Shown: one piece after another, positions 1 to 8,576 of the stretch
How the letters are laid out: each line of letters starts with the position of its first letter
Numbering within the stretch: position 1 is the first letter of the stretch
Assembly: GCF_017939615.1 (NCBI RefSeq)
Contig: NZ_JAGKSR010000001.1
Location: 2,418,001 to 2,482,000 of the forward strand
Source: Microbacterium sp. BLY
GTDB taxonomy: Bacteria > Actinomycetota > Actinomycetes > Actinomycetales > Microbacteriaceae
Reading direction: 5' to 3'
DNA: 64,000 nt
The notes under the pieces: generated by a model
Seen by the model: only the letters and a program-made list of their open reading frames with translations
Database searches by the model: none
What the model was told of the DNA's origin: nothing
Program-made: the position numbers and the translations under genes

Positions 1-2188
1 CCGGAAGCGCGGCGCGCGCCTGTGCGGCGAACTCCGCGCCCTTGGCCGTGTTGTCCGCGGCCAGGGCGGCATCGATGGCGCCGGCGTCCGTGGCGCCGAT
101 CGTGGCCAGGCCGACGAGGAGCTGCCAGCTCAGGTCGGCGTCGATCTCCAGTCCGGGCAGCGTCTCCTCACCCGACCGGAGACGGCCGATGATGCCGGCG
201 TGCTCGGGGGTCACGAGCGCATTCGCGAATGCGGTGACGAACTGCAGCTGGCTGTCGCTGCCGGGTGCGGCGGACTCGGCCAGCGCCCAGAGCCCGTCGG
301 CGACCTTGAGGCGCGCGGCCTCGCGCTCCGCGGGGGCGACGTAGAGGGTCGCGGCCGTCCGCAGCTGGGTGAGGGTGGTGCGTACCGTCGTCGACTCGGT
401 CTCGCGCCCGATGTTGCCCAGGACGAGGTCGATGTAGTCGGACGCCGGCGTCTCCGCGTCGCGGGTCTGGTCCCAGGCCGCTCCCCACACGAGCGAGCGG
501 GCGAGGGGGTCATGGATGTCGGCGAGGTGCGCGATCGCCGTCTTCAGCGACTGCTCGTCGAGACGGATCTTCGCGTAGGCGAGGTCGTCGTCGTTGAGGA
601 GGATGAGGTCAGGGCGGGCGAGTCCCTGGAGCTCGGGGATCTCGGTCCGATCACCGTCGACGTCCACCTCGATGTGGTGGGTGCGCGTGAGAGCGCCGTC
701 GGCGAGGGAGTAGAAGCCGATCCCCAAGCGGTGGGGACGGATCGTCGGGTAGTCGGCGGGCGCCGTCTGCGTGACCGCGAAGCGTGAGATCCGGCCGTCG
801 TCGCCCTCGACCACGACCGGCTCCAGGGTGTTGACGCCGGCCGTCTCCAGCCACTTCTTCGACCAGGTGCCGAGGTCGCGGCCACTCGTGGCCTCCAGCT
901 CCGAGAGCAGGTCACTGAGCTCGGTGTTGCCCCACGAGTGCTTCTGGAAGTACTGCGACACACCGGCGAAGAACGCCTCGATGCCGACCCAGGCGGCGAG
1001 CTGCTTGAGGACCGACCCGCCCTTGGCGTAGGTGATGCCGTCGAAGTTGACCTGAACGTCCTCGAGGTCGTTGATCTCGGCGACGATCGGATGCGTCGAC
1101 GGGAGCTGGTCCTGACGATAGGCCCAGGTCTTCTCCATGGCGTTGAACGTCGTCCACGCCTCGGTCCACTCGGTGGCCTCGGCGGTCGCGATGGTGGACG
1201 CCCATTCGGCGAACGACTCGTTGAGCCAGAGGTCGTTCCACCACTTCATGGTGACGAGGTCGCCGAACCACATGTGGGCGAGCTCGTGCAGGATCGTCAC
1301 GACGCGACGCTCCTTCACCGCATCGGTGACCTTGCTGCGGAAGACGTAGGTCTCCGTGAAGGTCACCGCGCCCGCGTTCTCCATGGCGCCGGCGTTGAAC
1401 TCCGGGACGAAGAGCTGGTCGTACTTGGCGAACGGGTACGGCACGCCGAACTTGGACTCGAAGTAGGCGAAGCCCTGGCGCGTCTTGTCGAAGATGTAGT
1501 CGGCATCCAGGTGCTGCCAGAGGCTCTTCCGGCCGTACACGCCGAGGGGGATCACCTGACCGGAGGCGCTGGTCAGCTCCGAGAAGGTGGCTTCGTACGG
1601 GCCCGCGACGAGAGCGGTGATGTACGACGAGATGCGAGGAGTGGGCTCGAAGCCCCAGGTCGCCGTCACGCCGTCGTCATGGACGATGGGCTCGGGGGTC
1701 GGGGAGTTGGAGACGACCTTCCACTCCGCGGGGGCGGTCACCGTGAACTGGAAGGTGGCCTTGAGGTCGGGCTGCTCGAAGACCGCGAACACGCGGCGGG
1801 AGTCCGGCACCTCGAACTGCGAATAGAGATAGACCTCGTCGTCCACGGGGTCGACGAAGCGGTGGAGGCCCTCACCGGTGTTCGTGTAGAGGCAGTCGGC
1901 GTCCACGACGAGGACGTTCTCCTCCTGCAGGCCGCTGAGGGCGATGCGCGAGTCCGCGAAGACCTCGCGGGGGTCGAGCTGCTCGCCGTTGAGCGAGATC
2001 TCGCGGACCTCCTGGGCGATCAGGTCGATGAAGGTGAAGCTGTCGGGGGACGCGGAGAAGCGGACGACGCTCCGGGAACCGAAGACCTCGGCGCCCTTGG
2101 TCAGATCGAGGGCGACCTCATAGGAGTGCGTGTCGATGACATCGCGGCGCTCCTGCGCTTCGATTCGGGTGAGGTTCTCTCCAGGCAA
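1..2188 (-). CDS. pepN: Aminopeptidase N, M1 family zinc metallopeptidase (C-terminus cut by window edge)
   Basis: Cytosolic M1 metallopeptidase that removes N-terminal residues from peptides. The exopeptidase motif GAMEN lies at residues 267-271 and the zinc motif HELAH at 301-305, followed by the LNESFAEW segment that carries the third zinc ligand. The frame is open from a TTG codon at 2188 to base 1, so the C-terminal ERAP1-like part is incomplete. I chose TTG because translation then begins PGENLTRIEAQER, the usual start of actinobacterial PepN; no ATG or GTG gives this start. It is divergent from the ferrochelatase gene. The family call is secure; only the start and the missing end are uncertain. 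Confidence 0.95.
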   Translation of the reverse strand, partial: MPGENLTRIEAQERRDVIDTHSYEVALDLTKGAEVFGSRSVVRFSASPDSFTFIDLIAQEVREISLNGEQLDPREVFADSRIALSGLQEENVLVVDADCLYTNTGEGLHRFVDPVDDEVYLYSQFEVPDSRRVFAVFEQPDLKATFQFTVTAPAEWKVVSNSPTPEPIVHDDGVTATWGFEPTPRISSYITALVAGPYEATFSELTSASGQVIPLGVYGRKSLWQHLDADYIFDKTRQGFAYFESKFGVPYPFAKYDQLFVPEFNAGAMENAGAVTFTETYVFRSKVTDAVKERRVVTILHELAHMWFGDLVTMKWWNDLWLNESFAEWASTIATAEATEWTEAWTTFNAMEKTWAYRQDQLPSTHPIVAEINDLEDVQVNFDGITYAKGGSVLKQLAAWVGIEAFFAGVSQYFQKHSWGNTELSDLLSELEATSGRDLGTWSKKWLETAGVNTLEPVVVEGDDGRISRFAVTQTAPADYPTIRPHRLGIGFYSLADGALTRTHHIEVDVDGDRTEIPELQGLARPDLILLNDDDLAYAKIRLDEQSLKTAIAHLADIHDPLARSLVWGAAWDQTRDAETPASDYIDLVLGNIGRETESTTVRTTLTQLRTAATLYVAPAEREAARLKVADGLWALAESAAPGSDSQLQFVTAFANALVTPEHAGIIGRLRSGEETLPGLEIDADLSWQLLVGLATIGATDAGAIDAALAADNTAKGAEFAAQARAALP

Positions 2189-2355
2189 AGCTGTACTCCC
2201 AGGGGTGAGGGGACGTAACCGGGGTCGGCGCAGTTGGCGCCGACGGCAACCCTGACAGCCTACGCCAGTGCGAAGCGCCCGCCGGTGACCCGGAAACGGG
2301 GCATTGTCACGGCCGTGCGGCCGCTCGCGGTCCTCCGAGGTGGGAAGATGGAGGG

Positions 2356-3540
2356 GTGACCGCGATCGAGCCGAATGCCGTGCCCTTTGCTTCGCCCGCC
2401 GCTGCCGGCGGTGCCCCCTACGTGACGGCCCCCGTCGCCTATGACGCCATCCTCTTGGCGAGCTTCGGCGGCCCGGAGGGCCAGGATGACGTGATCCCGT
2501 TCCTGCGGAACGTGACGCGTGGCCGTGGCATCCCGGACGAGCGTCTCGAGGAGGTCGCGCACCATTACCGGCACTTCGGCGGCGTGAGCCCGATCAACGG
2601 GCAGAACCGCGTCCTCAAGGAGGCTCTGGAGAAGGCGCTGGTCGCCCGGGGCATCGACCTCCCCGTCTACTGGGGAAACCGCAACTGGGGCCCGTACCTC
2701 GAGGACGTCGTGCCGGAGGCCTCCGCCAACGGCCACACCACCCTGCTGGCCTTCGCGACGAGCGCGTACAGCTCGTTCTCCAGCTGCCGTCAGTACCGCG
2801 AGGACTTCGCTCGCGTCCTGACGGAGACGGGACTCGGCGACACGGTCACGATCGACAAGATCCGTCCCTTCTACGATCACCCCGGTTTCGTCGAGGCGTT
2901 CGAGGCGGGCGTGCGCGAGGCCGTGCAGGGCTACCTCGATCAGGGCTTCGCGCCCTCCGAGATCCAGGTCCTCTTCTCGACCCACAGCATCCCGACGGCG
3001 GACGCGGAGCGCTCCGGCGCCCGGGATATCGACTGGGGTGAGGGCGGCGCCTACGCCGCTCAGCACCTCGCCGTCTCGGAGTGGACGATGGACCAGGTCC
3101 GCGCGGCCGTGCCCGCGGCCGCCGATGTGCCCTGGGAGCTCGTGTACCAGTCCCGCTCCGGCCCCGCCTCGCAGCCGTGGCTCGAGCCGGATGTCTGCGA
3201 CGTGATCGCCGAGCTGCCGGGGCGCGGTCGCAAGGCCGTCGTGGTCGTGCCCGTGGGCTTCATGAGCGACCACATGGAGGTCCTGTGGGATCTCGACACG
3301 GAGGCATCGGAGGCGGCCGAGGAGGCCGGCCTGGCCTTCGTCCGCACTCCGACGCCCGGTGTCCGCGAGGCCTTCGTGGAGGGCATCGTCGACCTCATCG
3401 AGGAGCGGCTGCAGGGGCGCCCCAATGAGGACCGTCCGCATGTGACCGACCTTCCGGGTGCCTTCGACGTCTGCCGTCCCGGATGCTGCGAGAACGTGCG
3501 GGCGGGATTCAAGCCCGCAGCCGCCGGCATCGCCCCCTGA
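2356..3540 (+). CDS. hemH: Ferrochelatase (coproporphyrin III type)
   Basis: Inserts ferrous iron into the porphyrin ring in haem synthesis; actinobacterial members act on coproporphyrin III (CpfC) rather than protoporphyrin, which is family knowledge and not visible here. The 394-residue protein begins its domain with LLASFGGPEG, contains the FSTHSIP segment, and near the C-terminus carries VCRPGCCENV, cysteines fitting the [2Fe-2S] cluster of this branch. The GTG start lies behind a GGAGG sequence. It is divergent from pepN. No other haem gene is in the window, so it appears to stand apart from the rest of the pathway. Confidence 0.95.
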   Translation: MTAIEPNAVPFASPAAAGGAPYVTAPVAYDAILLASFGGPEGQDDVIPFLRNVTRGRGIPDERLEEVAHHYRHFGGVSPINGQNRVLKEALEKALVARGIDLPVYWGNRNWGPYLEDVVPEASANGHTTLLAFATSAYSSFSSCRQYREDFARVLTETGLGDTVTIDKIRPFYDHPGFVEAFEAGVREAVQGYLDQGFAPSEIQVLFSTHSIPTADAERSGARDIDWGEGGAYAAQHLAVSEWTMDQVRAAVPAAADVPWELVYQSRSGPASQPWLEPDVCDVIAELPGRGRKAVVVVPVGFMSDHMEVLWDLDTEASEAAEEAGLAFVRTPTPGVREAFVEGIVDLIEERLQGRPNEDRPHVTDLPGAFDVCRPGCCENVRAGFKPAAAGIAP

Positions 3541-3558
3541 CCCGCGGACCGCGGATCC

Positions 3559-3564
3559 TAGGAT
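3559..3564 (+). promoter_or_regulatory. -10 box TAGGAT of rpiB (near-leaderless)
   Basis: TAGGAT stands 7 bases before the ATG at 3572, so transcription would begin at or next to the start codon. It also supports that ATG over the longer in-frame starts inside hemH. A GGAG lies in the spacer. Confidence 0.5.
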
Positions 3565-3571
3565 GGAGACC

Positions 3572-4057
3572 ATGCGCATCCACATCGCCACCGATCACGC
3601 CGGACTCGACTTCTCGACCCAGCTGCAGGAGCACCTCCGAGCGGCCGGACACGAGGTCGTCGATCACGGTCCGGTGGAGTACGACGCGCTCGACGACTAC
3701 CCGGCGTTCTGCATCCGGGCCGCGCAGGCGGTCGTTGCGGACCAGGCGGCGGGCGTCTCTGCTCTGGGGGTCGTCTTCGGCGGCTCCGGCAACGGCGAGC
3801 AGATCGCGGCGAACAAGGTCGCCGGCGTCCGTGCAGCGCTCGTGTGGAACCTCTCGACCGCCGAACTCGCCCGCGAGCACAACGACGCGAACGTCATCTC
3901 GATCGGGGCGCGTCAGCACACCTACGACGAGGTGACCGGCTTCATCGACCGTTTCATCGCGACACCCTTCTCGGGGGAGGAGCGCCACGTGCGACGCATC
4001 GGCCAGATCGCGGACTTCGAGCGCGACGGCTCGCTGCTCCCGGATCCTCGGGCCTGA
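3572..4057 (+). CDS. rpiB: Ribose-5-phosphate isomerase B
   Basis: Interconverts ribulose 5-phosphate and ribose 5-phosphate in the non-oxidative pentose phosphate pathway. The 161-residue protein shows the RpiB/LacAB features: MRIHIATDHAGLDF at the start, GGSGNGEQIAANK as the phosphate-binding anion hole, and the actinobacterial ending RRIGQIADFE. In other actinobacteria this subgroup uses Glu in place of the usual Cys base; here the segment VFGGSGNGE fits that. The ATG at 3572 matches homologues and the promoter spacing. The gene is followed one base later by a DNA glycosylase, so the two are probably co-transcribed. Confidence 0.95.
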   Translation: MRIHIATDHAGLDFSTQLQEHLRAAGHEVVDHGPVEYDALDDYPAFCIRAAQAVVADQAAGVSALGVVFGGSGNGEQIAANKVAGVRAALVWNLSTAELAREHNDANVISIGARQHTYDEVTGFIDRFIATPFSGEERHVRRIGQIADFERDGSLLPDPRA

Positions 4058-4058
4058 C

Positions 4059-5057
4059 ATGCCCGAGGGGCACTCCGTCCACCGCATCGCCCGGCAGTTC
4101 GATCGCAACTTCGTCGGGAAGACGCTGCACGCCTCCAGCCCGCAGGGGCGCTTCGCCGAGGGGGCGGCGGTGCTCGACGGACGCCAGGCCGTGAGCGTGC
4201 AGGCGGTCGGGAAGCAGATGTTCCTCGAGGCGGAGGGCGACCTCTGGCTGAGAGTGCACCTCGGCCTCTATGGCGCGTGGGACTTCGCGGGAGAGATCCT
4301 CGTCGATCCGACCATCGCCTCCGCGAACGGGCGGATGGGGCAGACGAATCAGCGCGGCACCACCCTCGACGAGCCGATCCTCGACGATGCCGGGGAGAAC
4401 TCGCTCGCCTCGATCGGGGCTCCGCGCCGCACCCGGGTCCACGTGCGGATGTCCGAGCAGACGAAGGGGCTGACCGACGACGTCGATGAGTGGCCCCCTC
4501 CCGTGGTCGGGCAGGTGCGCCTGCGGCTGATGACGGACATCACCGTGGCCGACCTGCGCGGCCCGACCGCGTGTGTGCTGCAGACCCCGGAGGAGATGCT
4601 CGCGACCGTCGCGAAGCTCGGGCCTGATCCTCTCGTGGGCGATCCCGCGGAGAACGAGGAGCGCTTCGTCCGCGCGGTGCGGAAGAAGCCGACGCCGATC
4701 GCCCTGCTGCTGATGGATCAGGCGGTCGTCAGCGGGATCGGCAATGTGTATCGCGCGGAGATGCTCTTCCGTCAGCGGTTGAACCCGCACACCCCCGGGC
4801 GGGATGTTCCGGAGGAGACCGTCCGCGCCCTCTGGCACGACTGGGTGCGGCTCCTCGCGATCGGCGTCGAGACCGGTCAGATGATGACGATGGACGGCCT
4901 TTCGCCCGACGAGTACCGTGCGGCCATGGCCAGCCGGGACGATCGGCACTGGGTGTACCACCGCGCCGGTCTTCCGTGCCGGGTGTGCGGGACCGAGATC
5001 GCCTTGGAGGAGATCGGCGCCCGCAAGCTCTACTGGTGCCCTCGCTGCCAGGCCTGA
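4059..5057 (+). CDS. Fpg/Nei family DNA glycosylase/AP lyase
   Basis: Base-excision repair enzyme that removes oxidised bases and nicks the abasic site. The protein starts MPEGHS, giving the N-terminal proline nucleophile and the following glutamate. The helix-two-turn-helix segment includes LLMDQAVVSGIGNVYRAEML, and the C-terminal zinc finger reads CRVCG...WCPRCQA. At 332 residues it is longer than classic MutM (about 270-290), fitting the actinobacterial Nei2-type group. It starts one base after the rpiB stop. Substrate preference (8-oxoguanine versus oxidised pyrimidine) cannot be read from the sequence. Confidence 0.92.
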   Translation: MPEGHSVHRIARQFDRNFVGKTLHASSPQGRFAEGAAVLDGRQAVSVQAVGKQMFLEAEGDLWLRVHLGLYGAWDFAGEILVDPTIASANGRMGQTNQRGTTLDEPILDDAGENSLASIGAPRRTRVHVRMSEQTKGLTDDVDEWPPPVVGQVRLRLMTDITVADLRGPTACVLQTPEEMLATVAKLGPDPLVGDPAENEERFVRAVRKKPTPIALLLMDQAVVSGIGNVYRAEMLFRQRLNPHTPGRDVPEETVRALWHDWVRLLAIGVETGQMMTMDGLSPDEYRAAMASRDDRHWVYHRAGLPCRVCGTEIALEEIGARKLYWCPRCQA

Positions 5058-5086
5058 GCCCGCGCGCCCGAGGACGTCACCAGCCC

Positions 5087-5092
5087 TAGGCT
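5087..5092 (+). promoter_or_regulatory. -10 box TAGGCT of the PaiB-like gene
   Basis: TAGGCT lies 7 bases before the ATG at 5100 with no Shine-Dalgarno sequence at a good distance, which suggests a leaderless transcript. Confidence 0.5.
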
Positions 5093-5099
5093 GGGATCC

Positions 5100-5741
5100 A
5101 TGCGACAGAATCCGAGCTTCACGCTCGCCGATGTGGCCGAGATCCGCCGCGTCATCGACGCGAATCCGTGGGCGACGGTGGTGAGCGCGCCGGAGGGCGG
5201 TCTCGTCGCCTCCCACTATGCCGTCCTCCTCGACGAGAGCCGGGACGATCTGACGATCGTCGGCCATGTCGGGCGCCCCGACGACGCGATCCACGGGCTC
5301 GGCACGGAGGAGCTCCTCGTCGCCTTCCAGGGCCCGCACGGCTACATCTCGCCGGGATGGTACGGGGATACTCCCGCAGTGCCCACCTGGAACTACACCG
5401 CGGTTCATCTGTCCGGTGTGCCGGAGATCCTCAGCACGGCGGAGAACCTGCGCGTGCTGGACGCCCTCGTCGCCCGTTTCGAGTCGCGGTTGCCCGCGCC
5501 GCGGCTGATGTGGGAGCGCCCGAACGACGCGGGGTTCATCGAGCGCCTCGAGGCGGGGACGGTCGGCTTCCGTCTCACGCCGACGCGTGTCGTCGCGAAG
5601 CGGAAGCTGAGCCAGAACAAGCCCGTCGAGACGGTCGAGGCGGTGATCGCGGCGCTTCGCCATGAGGGGCCGTATGAGAACGCCGCCCTCGCCGCGGAGA
5701 TGCGTCGTGCGCAGGACGCACGGACGGGAGGAGCCGCGTGA
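5100..5741 (+). CDS. PaiB-like FMN-binding split-barrel protein
   Basis: 213-residue protein of the PaiB / FMN-binding negative regulator family, which has a split-barrel flavin-binding fold. Recognisable parts are HYAVLLDE with a flavin-pocket region, GPHGYISPGWYG, PTWNYTAVHLSG and the C-terminal RVVAKRKLSQNK. In Bacillus PaiB was linked to repression of sporulation and protease genes, but most homologues have unknown function and could be flavin reductases or haem-binding proteins. Its end overlaps the start of the next gene (GTG at 5738), so the two are translationally coupled. Confidence 0.88.
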   Translation: MRQNPSFTLADVAEIRRVIDANPWATVVSAPEGGLVASHYAVLLDESRDDLTIVGHVGRPDDAIHGLGTEELLVAFQGPHGYISPGWYGDTPAVPTWNYTAVHLSGVPEILSTAENLRVLDALVARFESRLPAPRLMWERPNDAGFIERLEAGTVGFRLTPTRVVAKRKLSQNKPVETVEAVIAALRHEGPYENAALAAEMRRAQDARTGGAA

Positions 5742-7234
5742 GCGTGCGCGGAGTAGAGATCGGGACGGTTCGCGCGGTGCGGCCGGTGGGGCCGGGACGC
5801 GAGTTCCTCATCGACGACGAACCGGTCGATCTGCTCCTGTCCGGGGGTCGCATCGTCGACATCGCACCGGCCGGTGTCCTTCCCGCCCGCGGCGAGGTCG
5901 TCGACGCGGAGGGGGCCTGGGCGGTCCCGGGCCTCTGGGACAACCACGTGCACACGGTGCAGTGGGCTCTCGCCGCCGAACGGGTGCCGCTCGGGGCGGC
6001 CGATTCGGCATCGGCTGCGGCACGGATCATGCGGGATGCCCCGATTCTGCCGGATGGGCGTCGGATCGGCACCGGGTTCCGCGATGCCCTCTGGCCCGAC
6101 CGGCCGTCCCTCTCCGAGCTCGACGCGCAGACCGGAGTCGTACCGACCTACCTGATCAACGCCGACGTGCACAGCGTCTGGTTGAACACGGCGGCCCTCG
6201 CGCGCGAGGGGTTCCGCGGGGATGACGGTGTGCTCCGCGAGGAGGACGCCTTCGAGATCTCGCGGCGGCTCAATGCCGTCGATCCTCTGCACAGCGATGA
6301 GGCGGTGATCCGCGCAGGCCGGGCTGCGGCGGCGCGGGGAGTGACCGGCCTCGTCGATTTCGACATGGCATGGAACGCCGAGGCCTGGCCGCGGCGAGTC
6401 GCGGCGGGCTTCGATGCCCACCGTGTCGAGTTCGCGTTCTATCCGGCCGACCTCGAGCGTGCGATCGCCGGAGGGCTGCGCACCGGCGAGCTGCTGGACG
6501 TGCCGGACACGACCGGCTTCCTCGGTTCCCTGATCCGGGTCGGGGCCTTGAAGGTGATCAGCGACGGCTCCCTCGGAACGCGGACCGCGGCGTGCTCCCA
6601 CGCCTATCCCGGCGACCCCGGCAACTACGGAGTCCTGACGGTGCCCCCGGAGGAGCTCACGGCGATGCTGACAAGGGCGACGGGGGCCGGACTGGAGGTC
6701 GCGGTGCACGCCATCGGCGACCGTGCGGTCACCGCCGCCCTCGACGCCTTCGCCGCCACGGGCGCGACCGGGTCGATGGAGCATGCGCAGCTCGTCCGTC
6801 ACGCCGACCTCGTCCGCTTCGGGCGTCTGGGCGTCCGTGCGAGCGTGCAACCTCAGCACGCTGTCGACGACCGGGATCTCGTGGAGCATCACTGGGCCGA
6901 GCAGACGGCCATCGGGTATCCACTCGCGTCGCTGCGCGCGGCAGGTGCCGAGCTGCGCTTCGGCTCGGACGCCCCGGTCGCCCCGCTGGACCCGTGGCAG
7001 GCGTTGTCGGCGGCGGTCTGGCGCACGGACGACGACCGTCCCGCCTGGCATGCGGAGGAGCGGCTGACCCTGGAGCAGGCGTTGGAGGCGAGTGCGCGCA
7101 CCTCGCTGCGTCCGGGCGAGGTCGCCGATATCGCGCTCATCGGGCGGGACCCGAGGATCGCGGACGCGATCGAGCTCCGCACGATGCCGGTCGAAGCGAC
7201 GCTTCTCGGCGGTCGGCTCACCCACATCGTCTGA
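5738..7234 (+). CDS. Amidohydrolase family protein (YtcJ-like, metal-dependent)
   Basis: 498-residue member of the amidohydrolase superfamily. The metal-binding HxH is in PGLWDNHVHTVQW near residue 70; further ligands are in VAVHAIGDRAV and SMEHAQLV, and the aspartate in RFGSDAPVAPLDP closes the barrel site. It fits the Amidohydro_3/YtcJ group, whose substrates are mostly unassigned N-substituted amino acid or amide compounds. The GTG start at 5738 overlaps the PaiB-like gene by 4 bases. A strong terminator follows the stop. I do not name a substrate. Confidence 0.9.
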   Translation: MSVRGVEIGTVRAVRPVGPGREFLIDDEPVDLLLSGGRIVDIAPAGVLPARGEVVDAEGAWAVPGLWDNHVHTVQWALAAERVPLGAADSASAAARIMRDAPILPDGRRIGTGFRDALWPDRPSLSELDAQTGVVPTYLINADVHSVWLNTAALAREGFRGDDGVLREEDAFEISRRLNAVDPLHSDEAVIRAGRAAAARGVTGLVDFDMAWNAEAWPRRVAAGFDAHRVEFAFYPADLERAIAGGLRTGELLDVPDTTGFLGSLIRVGALKVISDGSLGTRTAACSHAYPGDPGNYGVLTVPPEELTAMLTRATGAGLEVAVHAIGDRAVTAALDAFAATGATGSMEHAQLVRHADLVRFGRLGVRASVQPQHAVDDRDLVEHHWAEQTAIGYPLASLRAAGAELRFGSDAPVAPLDPWQALSAAVWRTDDDRPAWHAEERLTLEQALEASARTSLRPGEVADIALIGRDPRIADAIELRTMPVEATLLGGRLTHIV

Positions 7235-7254
7235 AAGCCCGCGGATACGGCGAG

Positions 7255-7282
7255 GGGCGGCCCCGGAACTCCGGGGCCGCCC
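7255..7282. terminator. Bidirectional terminator between amidohydrolase and dps
   Basis: A perfect 12-bp stem, 7255-7266 paired with 7271-7282, closes a 4-base AACT loop. It sits between two genes that run towards each other, so it can serve both. The T-tract is short on either side. Confidence 0.75.
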
Positions 7283-7297
7283 TTCGTAGCCGTGGAC

Positions 7298-7783
7298 TCA
7301 GGCCGCGATGTGCGACACGAGGAACCAGCGGTCCTTCTCCAGGCCGCGCTGGATCTCGATGGCGACGTCCTGGCTGGTGAGGTCGACCTCGTCGAGGCCC
7401 TCGACGGCGGCCTTCACGTCCACGAGGATCGCGTCGATGTCGGCGATCACGGCGCGGATGAGGTCGTCGGACTGCGCGAAGCCGGCGGGAACGCCCGTGG
7501 GGCCGGCCTTCTCAGCGACGGCGTTGACGCGCGCGTCGATCGGCAGGCCGAGAGCGACGATGCGCTCCGCAGCGGTGTCGGCGAAGTCACCGGCGTGGGC
7601 GACGATCGTGTCGAGGAGTTCGTGCACGCCGACGAAGTTCGCGCCGCGGACGTGCCAGTGGGCCTGCTTGCCGTTGACGGTCAGCGCCTGGAGGCCGAGC
7701 ACGACGGGGGAGAGGAACTGCGCCGCACCCGCGGCGACGGTCGGGTCGATGGCGGTGGTGGAAACGGTCTGGGCCTTGCTCAT
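7298..7783 (-). CDS. dps: Dps family DNA-binding/ferritin-like protein
   Basis: 161-residue Dps protein: a dodecameric ferritin-like cage that oxidises and stores iron and protects DNA during starvation or oxidative stress. The inter-subunit ferroxidase residues are seen in KQAHWHVRGANFVGVHELLDTIVAHAGDFADTAAER written across residues 38-74 (His, His, Asp, Glu). The N-terminal tail MSKAQTVSTT is short and not strongly basic, so DNA binding may be weak. The gene is divergent from a gamma carbonic anhydrase; the shared 128-base region holds a strong inverted repeat. A sequence AAGGAA-like Shine-Dalgarno GGAGCA precedes the ATG. Confidence 0.95.
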   Translation of the reverse strand: MSKAQTVSTTAIDPTVAAGAAQFLSPVVLGLQALTVNGKQAHWHVRGANFVGVHELLDTIVAHAGDFADTAAERIVALGLPIDARVNAVAEKAGPTGVPAGFAQSDDLIRAVIADIDAILVDVKAAVEGLDEVDLTSQDVAIEIQRGLEKDRWFLVSHIAA

Positions 7784-7867
7784 CTTGTGCTCCTCCGTGA
7801 GAGTTCTCTGACTGACGAGTACAACGCTACTCAGGCTCAGACATTCCGCAAGGAAGCTGAGGCTCCA

Positions 7868-7905
7868 CTCACTTCCGCGTGATTCCGCGGAAGTGAGGGT
7901 AGTCT
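7868..7905 (+). promoter_or_regulatory. Perfect inverted repeat and -10 box upstream of the gamma carbonic anhydrase
   Basis: CTCACTTCCGCG (7868-7879) is repeated in inverted form as CGCGGAAGTGAG (7886-7897) across a 6-base spacer. It is followed at 7900-7905 by TAGTCT, six bases before the ATG at 7912. The repeat covers the -35 and spacer positions of that promoter, so it looks like a repressor operator. It may also act on dps, whose start is 85 bases away. Confidence 0.6.
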
Positions 7906-7911
7906 CGCCTC

Positions 7912-8448
7912 ATGAGCATCGCCCCCGGAGCTTCCGTCCTCGCCCTGCCGGATCGCACGCCGGAGCTCGACGACACCGCATTCATCGCGGACGGCGCCCG
8001 TATCGTCGGCGCTGTCACCCTCGCTGCAGGAGCGAGCGTCTGGTACAACGCCGTGCTCCGCGGGGACTCGTCGGACATCGTGATCGGTCCGGACAGCAAT
8101 GTCCAGGACAACGTGTCTGTTCACGTGGATGCCGGTCATCCCGTGCGCATCGGGGCCCGCGTGTCCATCGGTCACAACGCGGTGGTGCACGGCTGCACGA
8201 TCGGTGACGGTTCACTGATCGGCATGGGCGCTGTCGTCCTGAGCGGAGCGGTGATCGGAGAGGGGTGCCTCGTCGCGGGTGGCGCGTTGGTGCTCGGGGG
8301 GACCGAGGTGCCTCCGGGCTCGCTGGTGGCCGGCGTGCCGGCGAAAGTCCGGCGGTCACTGTCGGACGAGGAGCGCGCGTCGCTCCTCGACAACGCCGCG
8401 ATCTACCGGGAGCACTCCGCGACGCATGCCCGCGCGACCGCGCGCTGA
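7912..8448 (+). CDS. Gamma carbonic anhydrase-like hexapeptide-repeat protein
   Basis: 178-residue left-handed beta-helix protein built of hexapeptide repeats. The zinc-binding histidine pattern of the gamma class is visible across VSVHVDAGHPVRIG and VSIGHNAVVHGCTIGDG. Such proteins are carbonic anhydrases or related trimeric proteins such as YrdA/CaiE; hydration activity is not proved by sequence. The transcript is probably leaderless (TAGTCT at 7900-7905). A tRNA gene follows about 30 bases after the stop. It is divergent from dps. Confidence 0.9.
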   Translation: MSIAPGASVLALPDRTPELDDTAFIADGARIVGAVTLAAGASVWYNAVLRGDSSDIVIGPDSNVQDNVSVHVDAGHPVRIGARVSIGHNAVVHGCTIGDGSLIGMGAVVLSGAVIGEGCLVAGGALVLGGTEVPPGSLVAGVPAKVRRSLSDEERASLLDNAAIYREHSATHARATAR

Positions 8449-8461
8449 GGCCGCGCCCCGT

Positions 8462-8467
8462 TAGGCT
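8462..8467 (+). promoter_or_regulatory. -10 box TAGGCT of the tRNA gene
   Basis: TAGGCT lies 10 bases upstream of the first tRNA base, a normal distance for a tRNA promoter. Confidence 0.45.
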
Positions 8468-8477
8468 GGTGGGGTAC

Positions 8478-8554
8478 GGGGCGGTGGCCAAGCTGGTTAA
8501 GGCAGTGGGCTCATAACCCAACGACCGCGGGTTCAAGTCCCGCCCGCCCTACCA
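8478..8554 (+). tRNA. tRNA with CAT anticodon (elongator Met, or Ile2 if lysidine-modified)
   Basis: 77 bases including an encoded CCA. The acceptor arms are GGGGCGG and CCGCCCT with discriminator A; the D stem is GCC/GGC; the anticodon loop is CTCATAA on a GTGGG/CCCAA stem whose last pair is G-A; the T arm is GCGGG-TTCAAGT-CCCGC. It is not the initiator, which would begin CGCGGGG. Sequence alone does not decide between Met and Ile2; the partner tRNAs elsewhere in the genome would. Confidence 0.93.
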
Positions 8555-8576
8555 CCAGCACGCTGGTCCTCAGCAT

